Below are positions 26,454-35,037 of a DNA stretch of 64,000 nucleotides, piece by piece. Position numbers and translations under genes: made by a program. The notes beneath the pieces are model-generated. The model did no database searches. It was given only the letters and a program-made list of their open reading frames with translations, and was not told where the DNA came from. Numbering within the stretch: the first letter of the stretch is position 1; every line of letters starts with the position of its first letter. The stretch spans positions 62,001-126,000 of the forward strand of contig NZ_RCZG01000008.1 in assembly GCF_006439015.1 (NCBI RefSeq). Reading direction: 5' to 3'. Origin of the DNA: Mycolicibacterium hodleri. Its GTDB lineage: Bacteria > Actinomycetota > Actinomycetes > Mycobacteriales > Mycobacteriaceae.

Positions 26454-27197
26454 ATGAGCAGACTCATCCAACTATGTTGTGCGTGGGCGGGTTCGGTCTT
26501 CTTCGTGCTCTACGTCATCGCCTTCGTGGGGTTTGCCCGGTTCGTCCCACCGCCGGCACCGTCCTGGGACGCCGTCAGAATCGACGCGTTGTTCACCGAG
26601 CATGCGATCCAAATCCGGGCGGGGATGGTGCTTGGCTTGATCGCCACGGCGTTGCTCATCCCGTTCTTTGCGGTGATCTCAGTTCAGATCGCCCGCATCG
26701 AACGCCGGTTGCCGGTGCTGGCGCTGATTCAGTTCGGTGGAGCCGTCCTGTTGATCGTCTTCTTCCAGTTGTGTGGAATGCTTTGGATCGCGGCAACGTT
26801 CCGAAGCGAGCTCGACTCGTCGACGGTCCGCGTGCTCAACGATCTTTCCTGGCTGATCTTCGTGATGGTGTTTCCCGGTTACGTCCTGCAGTTGTTCTGC
26901 ATTGCGTTGGCGTCCTTCATGGATCGCACGGCTGCTCCAATCTGGCCGCGCTGGGTTGGGTATCTGAACGTCTCGGTTGCTTTGTGTGGAGAAGGCGGCG
27001 CTATCGCCGCCTTCTTCAAGCAGGGACCGTTCGCCTGGAACGGCATCATCGGTTTCTACATCCCGATCGTCGCCTTCGTCGTGTGGATCGGTGTGATGAC
27101 CTACCACCTGCACAAGGGTATCAACCGGCAGTTCGCCGAGACTCCTGAGGCGATTCGCGCACCGGGACGCACCGGTGACAACGTCGGTGTCCGATGA
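26454..27197 (+). CDS. Six-helix membrane protein with PRWxGY and FAWNG motifs (copy 2)
   Basis: The 247-residue product is a divergent member of the same family: FVGFARFVPPPAPSWD after helix 1, WPRWVGYLNVSVAL before helix 5 and FFKQGPFAWNGIIGFYIP before helix 6. The conserved central SGQLKRIDG is replaced by SVQIARIERR. It is followed after 70 bases by a luciferase-like oxidoreductase gene that may share its transcript. The start at 26454 is chosen because the N-terminus then begins just before helix 1. The function is unknown. Confidence 0.78.
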   Translation: MSRLIQLCCAWAGSVFFVLYVIAFVGFARFVPPPAPSWDAVRIDALFTEHAIQIRAGMVLGLIATALLIPFFAVISVQIARIERRLPVLALIQFGGAVLLIVFFQLCGMLWIAATFRSELDSSTVRVLNDLSWLIFVMVFPGYVLQLFCIALASFMDRTAAPIWPRWVGYLNVSVALCGEGGAIAAFFKQGPFAWNGIIGFYIPIVAFVVWIGVMTYHLHKGINRQFAETPEAIRAPGRTGDNVGVR

Positions 27198-27267
27198 CCG
27201 CGGCTTCCACCACGGCCGTCCCGTAGCCGCTCGTCCGTCATCGCCCTCAACGGACCAAGGAGGTCAC

Positions 27268-28311
27268 ATGCCCGGTACGTCTCGCGTCGGCATCTCGCTC
27301 CCGATGCTCAATCAGCCGCCCAACGATCTGCGGGAACTCGCGCACCTCGCCGACGAGGCGGGGTTCGATTCGTTGTGGGACTACGAATTCTTCCGCAATC
27401 CGTTCATAAGTCACGCGCTGAACGCGACGACGACGTCACGCATCAAACTGGCCACGGGTATCGCCACGGCGTCTAGCCGCACACCATTCGAGATGGCCAA
27501 CGCGGCCGCGGACGTCGATGAACTCTCCGGGGGTCGCGCCGTCGTCGGTACCAGCGTCGGCGGTGCCGGTTGGACCGATGTCCTCAACGGCGCCGACATC
27601 AGTCACCCGCTACCGCGGATGCGGGAGTACATCGAAGCGGTGCGTGCGGTCTGGGACTACCTGTCGACCGACGAACCGTTCGCCTACGAGGGACGTTTCG
27701 TCAAGACGGCCAGCCCGGCGTTCAATCCGTGGGGCGGGCGCGCGTTGGTGCGACCCCGGATCCCGATCTATCTGGGCGCACTCAAGTCCGCGATGCTGCA
27801 AATGGCGGGGGAGGTCGCCGACGGCGTCATCGGCTACCTCAACACCCCAACGTTCGTCGATCAGCACGTGCGCCCCAACGTCGCAGCCGGAGCGGCCAAG
27901 GCCGGTCGCGATCCGGCCGACGTCGACATCACCTCACTCGTGTTGTGCAGCATCTCCGAAGACCGCGCCGCGGCACGGCGCCTGGCCCGCATCAACGTCG
28001 GCAACTACGTCGCTTTTCCCATCAGTTCAACCGTCGTCGAGTTCATGGGCTTGCAGGAGGATCGCGACGCGGTGCTCACCGCGTTGATGCAAGAGGGTCC
28101 CTCAGCCTTGGAGACGGCAACCTCCGACGCACTCCTCAAGGCCTTTGCCATCAGTGGCACCCCTGACGAAGCACTCGAGCAGTTCGCCGAATTCGACGGC
28201 CGTCTACCCAACATCGTCCTGCACACTCCTTACGTGCCACCCATTCAAGGTCGGGAAAGCGCCAGCGCCTTTCGTGCGACGGTATCCACCTTCGCCCGGG
28301 CCTTCGCCTGA
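27268..28311 (+). CDS. Luciferase-like (LLM class) flavin/F420-dependent oxidoreductase
   Basis: This is a 347-residue TIM-barrel enzyme of the bacterial luciferase/F420 family. It has GISLPMLNQPPNDLRELAHL at the start, IKLATGIATASSRTP in strand 4, DELSGGRAVVGTSVGG, and IPIYLGALKSAMLQMAGEVA for cofactor binding. AAGGAGG lies seven bases before the ATG. Whether it uses F420 or FMN cannot be told with certainty; mycobacterial members are mostly F420-dependent. It follows a six-helix membrane protein gene and precedes a second luciferase-like gene. Confidence 0.88.
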   Translation: MPGTSRVGISLPMLNQPPNDLRELAHLADEAGFDSLWDYEFFRNPFISHALNATTTSRIKLATGIATASSRTPFEMANAAADVDELSGGRAVVGTSVGGAGWTDVLNGADISHPLPRMREYIEAVRAVWDYLSTDEPFAYEGRFVKTASPAFNPWGGRALVRPRIPIYLGALKSAMLQMAGEVADGVIGYLNTPTFVDQHVRPNVAAGAAKAGRDPADVDITSLVLCSISEDRAAARRLARINVGNYVAFPISSTVVEFMGLQEDRDAVLTALMQEGPSALETATSDALLKAFAISGTPDEALEQFAEFDGRLPNIVLHTPYVPPIQGRESASAFRATVSTFARAFA

Positions 28312-28496
28312 CCGGACGATCCCCGCATCCGACCTCTCTCCTCGATCGGCACGACTCGAGCGGCGTTGAGCATCAGGCGACGAACTTCCATGGGTGCGCC
28401 GCGGGCGTCGTACATTAATGGGATCTGGCGTCTTGATATAGCCCACCGGTGTCGATAGAGTCCCGGACACCAGAGAAGAGTGTTGGGAGACAAAGT

Positions 28497-29654
28497 ATGT
28501 CTAACTCCGTCGAAGTCGGCATCAACCACTGGCCGAGCCGATTCCTGCCCCCACAAGCTGCCGCCGAGATCGCGATGCAGATCGAGGCCACGGGAGTGGT
28601 GGATTGGTTTCAGACCTGGGATCAGTTGGTCAGCTTCCTCCCCCGTGCACTCTGGCGCCCGGATGTCACGCCGATGGCACAGTTCAGTTCTGACTGCGAC
28701 TCGTACTACAACGCCGGAATGGCAGCGGTGCTCGCGGCAAACGCGACCACGAAGCTCAACATCACCACCACACTCGACTCGGTACGCGTGGGTCCGGCGG
28801 AACTGCTTCAGCAGGCCCTGACCCTCGCCGCGACCACCCCGGCGAAGGTCGCATATCAGGTTGCCGCTGGCGAGCTCAAGCAGTGCAAACCGTTCGGGTG
28901 GAAGCGATCACAGGGACTGTCGCGAATGGAGGACATCTTCGCCATCCTCCGCAAGATGCTCGCGTCCGATGATTTGATAAGCCACGAAGGCAAGTACTGG
29001 ACATACACCGATGCCTGGATCGGCGGGCACTTCCCCAAGGTCCCCGAATTCTGGGCATTGGGCGGCGGGCCTCAGCTGATCGAGACCTCGACAACCTATG
29101 CCGACGGGTTCATCAGCATGGTTCCCAGTGCCTTCGCCACCCCGGAACTATGGGCCGCACAGGTCGCCCAGGTCCACCAGCGGCTCGTCGACAAGGATCG
29201 CGATCCAGAGAAGTTCACCTGTGGCTTTTGGCCCTTCGTCTTGGCCTATGACAGCGATGACCAGCGCGATCGGCTACTGGCAAACCCAATCACCAAGTGG
29301 ATGACCGCCGTATTCGGTCGTTTGCACCACGGCGCGTGGGAGGCAGAGGGTGTGGAGCTGATCTTCCCCGCCGACTGGCACTATGCAATGCGACTGCTGC
29401 CGCACCAGCTGAGCCAGGCCGAGGTCGACAACATCGTCGCTGCTGTCACACCGAAGATGATCGAAAAGTCCTGGATCATGGGCACTCCCGAAGAGATTGC
29501 GGCACAACTGCAACCGTGGGTGGATGCCGGCGCAAACTACATCGCTCCCAGCGATCTAGCACCGAGCATTCTCGAGCCAGACGAGCAGCCCGACGCATTT
29601 CGACGGATGGTCGACGTCTGCGCGCACCTCAAGCGTGCCGTGGTGCCCGCGTAG
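28497..29654 (+). CDS. Luciferase-like (LLM class) flavin/F420-dependent oxidoreductase
   Basis: The 385-residue product opens with EVGINHWPSRFLPPQAAAEI and has a barrel pattern with LNITTTLDSVRVGPAELLQQ and FWALGGGPQLIETSTTYADG. It belongs to a different subgroup from its neighbour at 27268. It resembles the methylene-tetrahydromethanopterin-reductase-like branch that includes mycobacterial ketoreductases of lipid synthesis (family-level memory). The start at 28497 has GGGAGA upstream. The gene is followed by a gap and an IS element. Confidence 0.85.
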   Translation: MSNSVEVGINHWPSRFLPPQAAAEIAMQIEATGVVDWFQTWDQLVSFLPRALWRPDVTPMAQFSSDCDSYYNAGMAAVLAANATTKLNITTTLDSVRVGPAELLQQALTLAATTPAKVAYQVAAGELKQCKPFGWKRSQGLSRMEDIFAILRKMLASDDLISHEGKYWTYTDAWIGGHFPKVPEFWALGGGPQLIETSTTYADGFISMVPSAFATPELWAAQVAQVHQRLVDKDRDPEKFTCGFWPFVLAYDSDDQRDRLLANPITKWMTAVFGRLHHGAWEAEGVELIFPADWHYAMRLLPHQLSQAEVDNIVAAVTPKMIEKSWIMGTPEEIAAQLQPWVDAGANYIAPSDLAPSILEPDEQPDAFRRMVDVCAHLKRAVVPA

Positions 29655-30073
29655 CGCGAAGATCTCGTGTGTTCGGCCCGTACGGAGTGATCCCGCGACT
29701 TACTCCGCACGGCGGGCGACGCCGTCTTCGGCCAGAGACGTCACCTCCCGGATCATCCGGGGTGGCTGGGGCGCGGACGCCGATGGGAATCACCCAGTCA
29801 CTGAGCCACACCGACCCCATCACCATGCTGGTTACGGTGGCAATGGTCGCAGGGGGTCAAGATGAGCGAGGCCCATGCTGTTCGGCGATGTCCAGCTCGG
29901 CGTCGTGGACGGCCCGGAGACCTTCGCGGGCCAGCTTGAGGTTGGACACGACTTGAAGCGGTATCGCCACCCGCATGTTCGGCTGAGGGGACCACTTCGA
30001 GAAGCAGGTCAAGGGAGAAATCTCGGGCCGTGCGCTAGCTGCAATGACCAGGCACCACCCCGTTCGGCAACGC
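29655..30073. other. Gap of about 420 bases before the IS element
   Basis: On the reverse strand a short stretch ending at 29857 reads AIPLQVVSNLKLAREGLRAV, then HDAELDIAEQHG. This looks like a genuine helical protein end, possibly a gene cut by the IS insertion, but I cannot name its family. Nothing else is recognised. Confidence 0.4.
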
Positions 30074-30098
30074 GGGTCTGCTGCACGAATAGGTGACA
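30074..30098 (+). repeat. Left terminal inverted repeat of the IS element
   Basis: This 25-bp end, starting GGGTCTGCTG and ending AGGTGACA, is a perfect reverse complement of 31304-31328. It marks the left boundary of the IS3-type element. Confidence 0.85.
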
Positions 30099-30143
30099 TC
30101 TGAGTTGGCTTGCCCGGGACGGGTGGGCTGACAGGATGTCAAA

Positions 30144-30450
30144 GTGCCCACGCCCTATCCCCAAGAGTTCCGCGACGACGTCGTGCGGGTGGCTCGCAAC
30201 CGCGATGGGGGTGTGACGATCGAACAGATCGCCGCCGACTTCGGTGTGCACCCGATGACCCCGACCAAGTGGATGCGACGAGCCGACGTGGACAGGGGTT
30301 AAAGCCCGGCAAGAACACCAGTGACTCCACGGAGCTGCGTGGTTGCGTCGTCGAAATCGGTTGTTGGAGCAGGAGAATGAAGTCTTACGCCGGGTTGCGG
30401 CCTATCTGTCGCAGGCCAATCTGCCGGGAACAGGCTCTACCCGCTCGTGA
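30144..30450 (+). pseudogene. IS3-type orfA (transposase N-terminal protein), frameshifted
   Basis: From a GTG at 30144 the frame reads YPQEFRDDVVRVARNRDGGV, TIEQIAADFGVHPMTPTKWM, a typical helix-turn-helix. It ends prematurely at a TAA (30300-30302). Other frames continue KPGKNTSDSTELR and then the leucine-zipper part RRRNRLLEQENEVLRRVAAY, LSQANLPG, to a TGA at 30448. Two frameshifts are therefore needed to restore the normal protein. Confidence 0.8.
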
Positions 30451-31296
30451 CTGAGCTCACGGCCGACGGAGTCCCCGTGGCGGTGATGTGTCGGGTACGC
30501 AAGCTCGCTCGCCAGCCCTACTACCCTGGCGGGCCAACCCGATCACCGGTGCCGAGCTGGCCGAGGCCTACCGCGCCAACGCCCTGTTCGATGTGCATCG
30601 CGACGACCCGGAGTTCGGCTACCGCTACCTCGTCGAGGAGGCCCGTGATGCTGGTGTTCCGATGGCCGAGCGCACCGCGTGGCGGATCTGCACCAACAAC
30701 CGGTGGTGGAGTGTGTTCGGCAAGAAACGCGTCAAGATCGGCAAGCCTGGCCCGCCGGTGCACGATGACCGCGTCGAGCGCGACTTCACCGCGGATTCAT
30801 CAAACATATTGTGGCTCAGCGATATTAGCGAACACTGGACACGGGAGGGTAAGCCTTTTTGTGCGATCAAGGACGTGTTCTCCAACCGCATCGTGGGCTA
30901 CAGCCTCGACTCTCGGATGAAGTCCCAGCTCGCAATTGCTGCGCTCGCCAGTGCCGTTGCCCGCCGCGGTCAGGTCGCTGGCTGTGTTCTGCACAGCGAC
31001 CGCGGGTCGCATTTCGCAGCCGAAAGTTCTTCCACGCCTTGGGTCGCCACGACATGGTCGGCTCGATGGGCCGCGTCGGGGCCGCGACAATGCGGCCATG
31101 GAAAGCTTCTTCAGCCTGTTGCAGAAGAACGTCCTGAACCGCCGCCGCTGGGACACTCGCGAACAGCTACGGATCGCCATCGTTGCGTGGATCGAACGGA
31201 CCTACCATCGCCGCCGGCGCCAGACCGCCCTCGGGCGGGTTGACCCCGATCGAATTCGAAGCAATCATGACCACACCGGCCAGTCAGGCCGCGTGA
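30447..31296 (+). pseudogene. IS3-type orfB (DDE transposase), frameshifted
   Basis: The gene starts at a GTG overlapping the orfA stop and reads TELTADGVPVAVMCRVRKLA. It shifts near 30525 to a frame with ALFDVHRDDPEFGYRYLVEE and the rve domain: first Asp in LWLSDISEHW, second Asp in LHSDRGSHF. After a shift near 31025 the frames give the Glu in AAMESFFSLLQKNVLNRRRW and RTYHRRRRQTALG. A final shift gives LTPIEFEAIM to the TGA at 31294-31296. All three catalytic acids survive, but at least three frameshifts break the protein. Confidence 0.83.
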
Positions 31297-31303
31297 CCGA
31301 AAC

Positions 31304-31328
31304 TGTCACCTATTCGTGCAGCAGACCC
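31304..31328 (-). repeat. Right terminal inverted repeat of the IS element
   Basis: This 25-bp sequence, starting TGTCACCT and ending GCAGACCC, is the exact reverse complement of 30074-30098. It lies eight bases after the orfB stop. Confidence 0.85.
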
Positions 31329-31511
31329 CGCCAAGCACGATCAAGTGGCATGACCTGGATCACATAACAGGCTTGACATGGACTGACGCCACTTCTTAAG
31401 CTGATATTGAGACGACTTATCGCAGTAGTTCGGCTGTCAGCCGCCGGTGAATGTACCGGCGGTCCGCCGGACTTCATCAACGCAGCCCAGGTAGCCAATC
31501 GAAGGGACCTC

Positions 31512-32285
31512 ATGTCGGAGCACGACGGTTTGTTCTCACTACGCAGTCAGCGCGTAATCATGTGGTGGGGAATCGGTCTGACGGTCATCTACCTTTTGTC
31601 CTACATCTTTCTGCTCCAGCAGGCCCCGCTAAAGAGTCCGTTGTGGTCGCCCGAGCAGGTCGCCGATTGGTATGCGCAAAACCAGGTGAGAATCAAGTGG
31701 GGTGCGGTGATCTGCAGTTGGACGGGCGCATTCATGATGCCCATCTTGGCGGTCGTCGCGGTGCAGATGGCTCGCGTCGAGGGCGGCTGGCGGATTTGGA
31801 GCATCATGTCGCTAGTGAGCGGTGCACTCATGTCGCTGTTCCTGATGCTTCCCCCGATGTTCTGGGGAGTTGCCGCCTACACGGCCCCGCGCAAGGACCC
31901 CGAAGTCACCACTCTGATGCACGAGTTGGCTAACCTGACGCTGACGACGACCGACCAGTACTACATCTTCATGTGGGTCGCCGTAACGGTCATGGCGTTA
32001 CGGCCTGCGACTCAATTGATCAAAAACAACCCCTTCCCTCGGTGGTGGGGCTACATGTCGATATGGATCACCATCATGTTCGAGGCGGGCGCCATAGCGT
32101 TCGTCCCGCGCACCGGTCCCTTCGCTTGGAATGGCCTGCTGGTGTTCTGGTCGCCGTTGTCACTGTTCTCGCTATGGATCATCATCCAGAGCTACCTCGT
32201 CCTGCGCAGCCTGAACAAGCAAGAGGCCGAGGCCGAACTAGTGGGAGCGTCGGCTCCAACGAATAACGATCCAGCGACCGTCTAA
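31512..32285 (+). CDS. Six-helix membrane protein with PRWxGY and FAWNG motifs (copy 3)
   Basis: The 257-residue product begins MSEHDGLFSLRSQRVIMWWG and has six hydrophobic helices. It carries LWSPEQVADWYAQNQVRIKW, IWSIMSLVSGALMSLFLMLP, PRWWGYMSIWITIM and TGPFAWNGLL. It is the intact counterpart of the N-terminal part of the chimeric pseudogene at 4206-4913. GAAGGGA precedes the ATG. A FAD amine-oxidase-like gene follows closely and is probably co-transcribed. The function is unknown. Confidence 0.8.
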   Translation: MSEHDGLFSLRSQRVIMWWGIGLTVIYLLSYIFLLQQAPLKSPLWSPEQVADWYAQNQVRIKWGAVICSWTGAFMMPILAVVAVQMARVEGGWRIWSIMSLVSGALMSLFLMLPPMFWGVAAYTAPRKDPEVTTLMHELANLTLTTTDQYYIFMWVAVTVMALRPATQLIKNNPFPRWWGYMSIWITIMFEAGAIAFVPRTGPFAWNGLLVFWSPLSLFSLWIIIQSYLVLRSLNKQEAEAELVGASAPTNNDPATV

Positions 32286-32312
32286 GGGACGTTGCGAAGG
32301 AACGGGTTGACG

Positions 32313-33698
32313 ATGTCTTTGCCGGAAGTACAGATGAAGGACGCCCCGGGTTCGCGCGGCCGTGCCGTGGTGGTCGGGTGCGGCATCTCCGGGGCGGCCG
32401 CGGCGAATCGATTGCAGCGAAACGGTTTTGACGTCACCATCCTAGAAGCCGAATCGCAGGTGGGTGGGCGGACGTCGACGATTCATCAGGACGGCTTCAC
32501 GATCGACCTGGCCGCGTCGATGCTGCTCAAGAGTTACCGACGGATGGTGGCGCTGATTGCCGAGGAGAACTGGCAGGCACACTTCGAACCGGCAAGCGAC
32601 ACCATTGGAGTAGAACGCGACGGCTGCATTCATCACATTCACGCGGCCAAGCCGCTTGGGGCGGTGAGCACCGGCCTTCTCTCTGCGAGAGCGAAGTCGC
32701 GCCTCGGCGTGATCGCGCTGGACGTCTTCAAACACCGTAAGCACCTAGACTGGCAGAACCCGGTCGTTGCCGCTGATCTGCACTACGGGGACGTTCGCGA
32801 GTATGCCGACGTCCGCGTGGGCAATGCCGAGGTGCGCGATTATCTGATCGACCCGGCCTGCCGGTTTCTCGGTCTCAGTGGTCTTCAAGACCAGTCAGCC
32901 GTCGACTTCCTCTTTCTGGCAAGAAATATGGGCAAGACCGAAATGTTCAACAGCGCCGATGGAATCGACACCCTGGTCCGGTTGCTGGCGTCAGACTGCA
33001 AAGTCGAGACGAACGCATTGGTGACGTCCGTAGAAGAGTCCGCCCATGGCGTCACGGTGACCTGGGGGCGCGATGGTGAGCAGTCGCGGACGGTGGAAGC
33101 CGACGCCTGTGTGCTCGCCGTCCCAGGTCCGCTGGCGACCAAGATCCATCCGCAGATGGGTGCCGCAAGGGCCGACATTCTCAACTCGGTTGTCTACGCC
33201 CCGGGCCTGAACGTCTACCTCGGCACCGAAGTGCCCACCGCCGAGAAATCCGCGCTCATCCTGATACCACACCTCGACTATCCGGATCTCGCATGTGTCA
33301 TTCTCGATCACAACAAGGCGAAGGGTCGCGCACCTGCCGGCAAGGGATTGATCAGCACGTTCTGGCACAAGGACTTTGCACTCGAACACCAACACGATTC
33401 GGACGAAGAGATCCTGCGCGCAGTCATGCCAAGTGTCGGGAGGTTGCTGCCCGAGGCCGGGGGAGGCCTGGCGACGGTTCACGTCCAACGCTGGGATCGC
33501 GCGTTGGTGATCGGGCCGGTAAGTCGTTACCGGGACTTGGAGAGGTTCAAGGCGCTCACCCCGCCTGACAGCAAGGTGCGCATGGCTGGAGACTCGGTGT
33601 CGTCTTCGACGATGAACTCGTGTCTGTGCTCCGGTGAGCGCGCGGCAGACGAAGTGCTCGCCGCCCTCGGTGTTCCGAAGCGGAGGGCCCAGGTGTGA
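32313..33698 (+). CDS. FAD-dependent amine-oxidase/desaturase-like protein
   Basis: The 461-residue product has an N-terminal dinucleotide fold (AVVVGCGISGAAAANRLQRN, then ILEAESQVGGRTST with the conserved GGR). A C-terminal FAD signature (VRMAGDSVSSSTMNSCLCSG) completes the architecture of flavin amine oxidases, protoporphyrinogen oxidases and carotenoid desaturases. The substrate cannot be told. The start at 32313 is chosen because the frame begins close to the FAD fold; a TTG at 32292 is an alternative. It lies 27 bases after the membrane protein gene, suggesting joint function. Confidence 0.83.
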   Translation: MSLPEVQMKDAPGSRGRAVVVGCGISGAAAANRLQRNGFDVTILEAESQVGGRTSTIHQDGFTIDLAASMLLKSYRRMVALIAEENWQAHFEPASDTIGVERDGCIHHIHAAKPLGAVSTGLLSARAKSRLGVIALDVFKHRKHLDWQNPVVAADLHYGDVREYADVRVGNAEVRDYLIDPACRFLGLSGLQDQSAVDFLFLARNMGKTEMFNSADGIDTLVRLLASDCKVETNALVTSVEESAHGVTVTWGRDGEQSRTVEADACVLAVPGPLATKIHPQMGAARADILNSVVYAPGLNVYLGTEVPTAEKSALILIPHLDYPDLACVILDHNKAKGRAPAGKGLISTFWHKDFALEHQHDSDEEILRAVMPSVGRLLPEAGGGLATVHVQRWDRALVIGPVSRYRDLERFKALTPPDSKVRMAGDSVSSSTMNSCLCSGERAADEVLAALGVPKRRAQV

Positions 33699-33822
33699 GA
33701 TCGCCGAACGGCGACGACACGATGCACTTGAACAGCCCCGCAGCACATCTGGTGGTGTCCGCGATGGACGGTTGTGTCTCGTCGACGTCGACAGTGAGTT
33801 CGAACGCTGCGCAACTGGATTG

Positions 33823-34135
33823 ATGGCGACCCGCCGGCAGGGAGGGGGCGACGGTCAGCCGCGTTGGCCTCCCAGACAACGCAAGCCCACGGGGCCTCCG
33901 TCGCCGATCACGGCCGAGCAGATCGAGCAACGCGCGGCTAGTCCTCCTTCACCGAGAGGGGGCAGCAGCATTGACGGGGCGGCGGCTGGCGGCAAGCCTC
34001 AAGATGTCGACGCGCACGTTGTACAGGTGGATCGGTAACCAGCACAACATGATTCGCGGGATCGTCAAATTGCATCCGTCATTGCTCTATTCGACCACGG
34101 ACTTCGGATGGAGCTTCTTCGAAATTGTCAGGTAA
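33823..34135 (+). pseudogene. TetR-type regulator, N-terminal remnant with frameshift
   Basis: The first frame from an ATG at 33823 gives MATRRQGGGDGQPRWPPRQR and SPITAEQIEQRA. The next frame continues LVLLHREGAAALTGRRLAAS, LKMSTRTLYRWIGNQHNMIR, a TetR-like helix-turn-helix, and stops at TAA 34133-34135. The frameshift lies near 33943. The C-terminal ligand domain is missing. Confidence 0.6.
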
Positions 34136-34205
34136 ATCCTCGCGGGAGTCCGCGCAGAGGCATCAATCCTCACGCTCGTCACGGGCGTGCACCTGTGTCG
34201 GACGC

Positions 34206-34237
34206 GACACCACGACACCACGACACCACGACACCAC
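34206..34237. repeat. Four tandem copies of an 8-bp unit
   Basis: The unit GACACCAC is repeated exactly four times, and the first bases of a fifth copy run into the adjacent palindrome. It sits upstream of the cytochrome-oxidase-like genes. Copy number may vary by slippage. Confidence 0.9.
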
Positions 34238-34250
34238 GACAAGTCTTGTC
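34238..34250. promoter_or_regulatory. Perfect 13-bp palindrome, candidate operator
   Basis: GACAAGTCTTGTC is a perfect inverted repeat (6+1+6). It overlaps the putative -35 box of the promoter at 34246-34275. The regulator is unknown; the TetR at 36153 or a protein encoded elsewhere could bind it. Confidence 0.5.
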
Positions 34251-34275
34251 ACATTGTCGTAAGGTTTGCTAGTGT
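34246..34275 (+). promoter_or_regulatory. Candidate promoter of the CoxIII/CoxIV operon
   Basis: TTGTCA (34246-34251) and TAGTGT (34270-34275) are 18 bases apart. The -35 box overlaps the 13-bp palindrome. The -10 box overlaps an inverted repeat GTGTG-N6-CACAC (34272-34287) that resembles a Crp site (TGTGA-N6-ACACA). Both could control transcription. Confidence 0.4.
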
Positions 34276-34317
34276 GAACCAGCACACAGTCACGAATCCG
34301 ATGGTGAGGAGTTTCAC

Positions 34318-34365
34318 ATGCCTGTTCAACCAGGCGGAAGTCGAAGCGGAAGCGGGCAATCCTGA
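34318..34365 (+). CDS. 15-residue leader peptide coupled to the CoxIII-like gene
   Basis: An ATG preceded by a strong GAGGAG opens a frame of 15 codons (MPVQPGGSRSGSGQS). Its TGA overlaps the next ATG as TGATG (34363-34367). The main gene has no ribosome binding site of its own at that ATG, so translation of the leader probably delivers ribosomes to it. The peptide is Gly/Ser-rich without a run of one amino acid, so classical attenuation is not obvious. Confidence 0.45.
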   Translation: MPVQPGGSRSGSGQS

Positions 34366-35030
34366 TGAGGCCCTCTCAGGAAGCGGTCGTCTACATGCCG
34401 GAGCGTGACACCGAAGATGCCGTGTCCATCGGTGCTGAAACTCACTCGCACTCGGACCCGACGAAGCGCCGCGCGTCCCACATTCCTGGTGAGGGGGGAG
34501 TGTGGATCTTCATCTTCGGGGACATGTGCGTCTTCGCCGTATTGTTCGTAGTCTTCCTTCACGCTCGCCAATCCGACCCCGCGGCATTTGCCCGCGATCA
34601 AGCCCACCTGAACGCAAACTTCGGCGCCATCAACACTGTCTTGCTCCTTGTGAGCTCGCTGTTCGTCGTGCTGGCAATGCGCGCCGTCACATCGCGAGCG
34701 CACAGCGCGCTGGCTCCCCGGTTCATCGCAGCAGCATGGGTATGCGGTCTCGGCTTCTTGGTGATCAAGGCAATCGAGTACACCGAGAAGATTCGCGATC
34801 ACATCACGCCGCAAACGAGTGAGTTCTTCATGTATTACTTCGTGCTCACGGGCCTTCACGCTTTTCACCTGCTGCTGGGTCTGGCCGTGCTGGTCGTTTT
34901 GTACGGGTTCGCCAAGAAGTCCGAGATGTCCGGTGCCCGATTCGCCTTCTTCGAGGGCGGGGCGTGCTTCTGGCACATGGTTGATCTGTTGTGGATCGTG
35001 TTGTTCCCGTTGATCTTCCTGGTCAGGTGA
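34365..35030 (+). CDS. Cytochrome c oxidase subunit III-like (NorE-like) membrane protein
   Basis: The 221-residue protein has a soluble, acidic 40-residue N-terminus and then five transmembrane helices. It shows the subunit III pattern GEGGVWIFIFGDMCVFAVLF, NTVLLLVSSLFVVLAMRAV, FFMYYFVLTGLHAFHLLLGL and CFWHMVDLLWIVLFPL. The HxxHxxxG and HxxDxxW motifs are typical of the heme-copper oxidase subunit III superfamily, including NorE. No catalytic subunit I or II is encoded nearby. The start at 34365 is coupled to a leader peptide; ATG 34395 is an alternative. It is followed by a CoxIV-like partner after 7 bases. Confidence 0.85.
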   Translation: MRPSQEAVVYMPERDTEDAVSIGAETHSHSDPTKRRASHIPGEGGVWIFIFGDMCVFAVLFVVFLHARQSDPAAFARDQAHLNANFGAINTVLLLVSSLFVVLAMRAVTSRAHSALAPRFIAAAWVCGLGFLVIKAIEYTEKIRDHITPQTSEFFMYYFVLTGLHAFHLLLGLAVLVVLYGFAKKSEMSGARFAFFEGGACFWHMVDLLWIVLFPLIFLVR

Positions 35031-35037
35031 GCTGGCC

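Larger units (their letters stand above)
30074..31328 (+). mobile_element. IS3-family insertion sequence, decayed
   Basis: This 1255-bp element is bounded by perfect 25-bp inverted repeats and contains the two-gene layout of IS3 elements: a helix-turn-helix orfA and a DDE integrase orfB. Both genes carry several frameshifts, so the copy cannot transpose by itself. No direct repeat of the target is visible at its borders, so the flanks may have changed since insertion. Its presence among many broken genes marks this as an unstable accessory region. Confidence 0.85.

Noticed and set aside
29857..30099. Reverse-strand frame with LKLAREGLRAVHDAELDIAE
   Set aside because: It may be a gene cut by the IS element, but no family was recognised and the upstream part runs through the IS end, so only a note in the gap entry is kept.
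30074..31328. Direct target repeats at the borders of the IS element
   Set aside because: The bases outside the inverted repeats do not form a matching direct repeat, so no target duplication is claimed.
34200..34240. The short tandem repeats as a CRISPR array
   Set aside because: The units are 8 bp and directly adjacent without spacers, so this is a simple tandem repeat.
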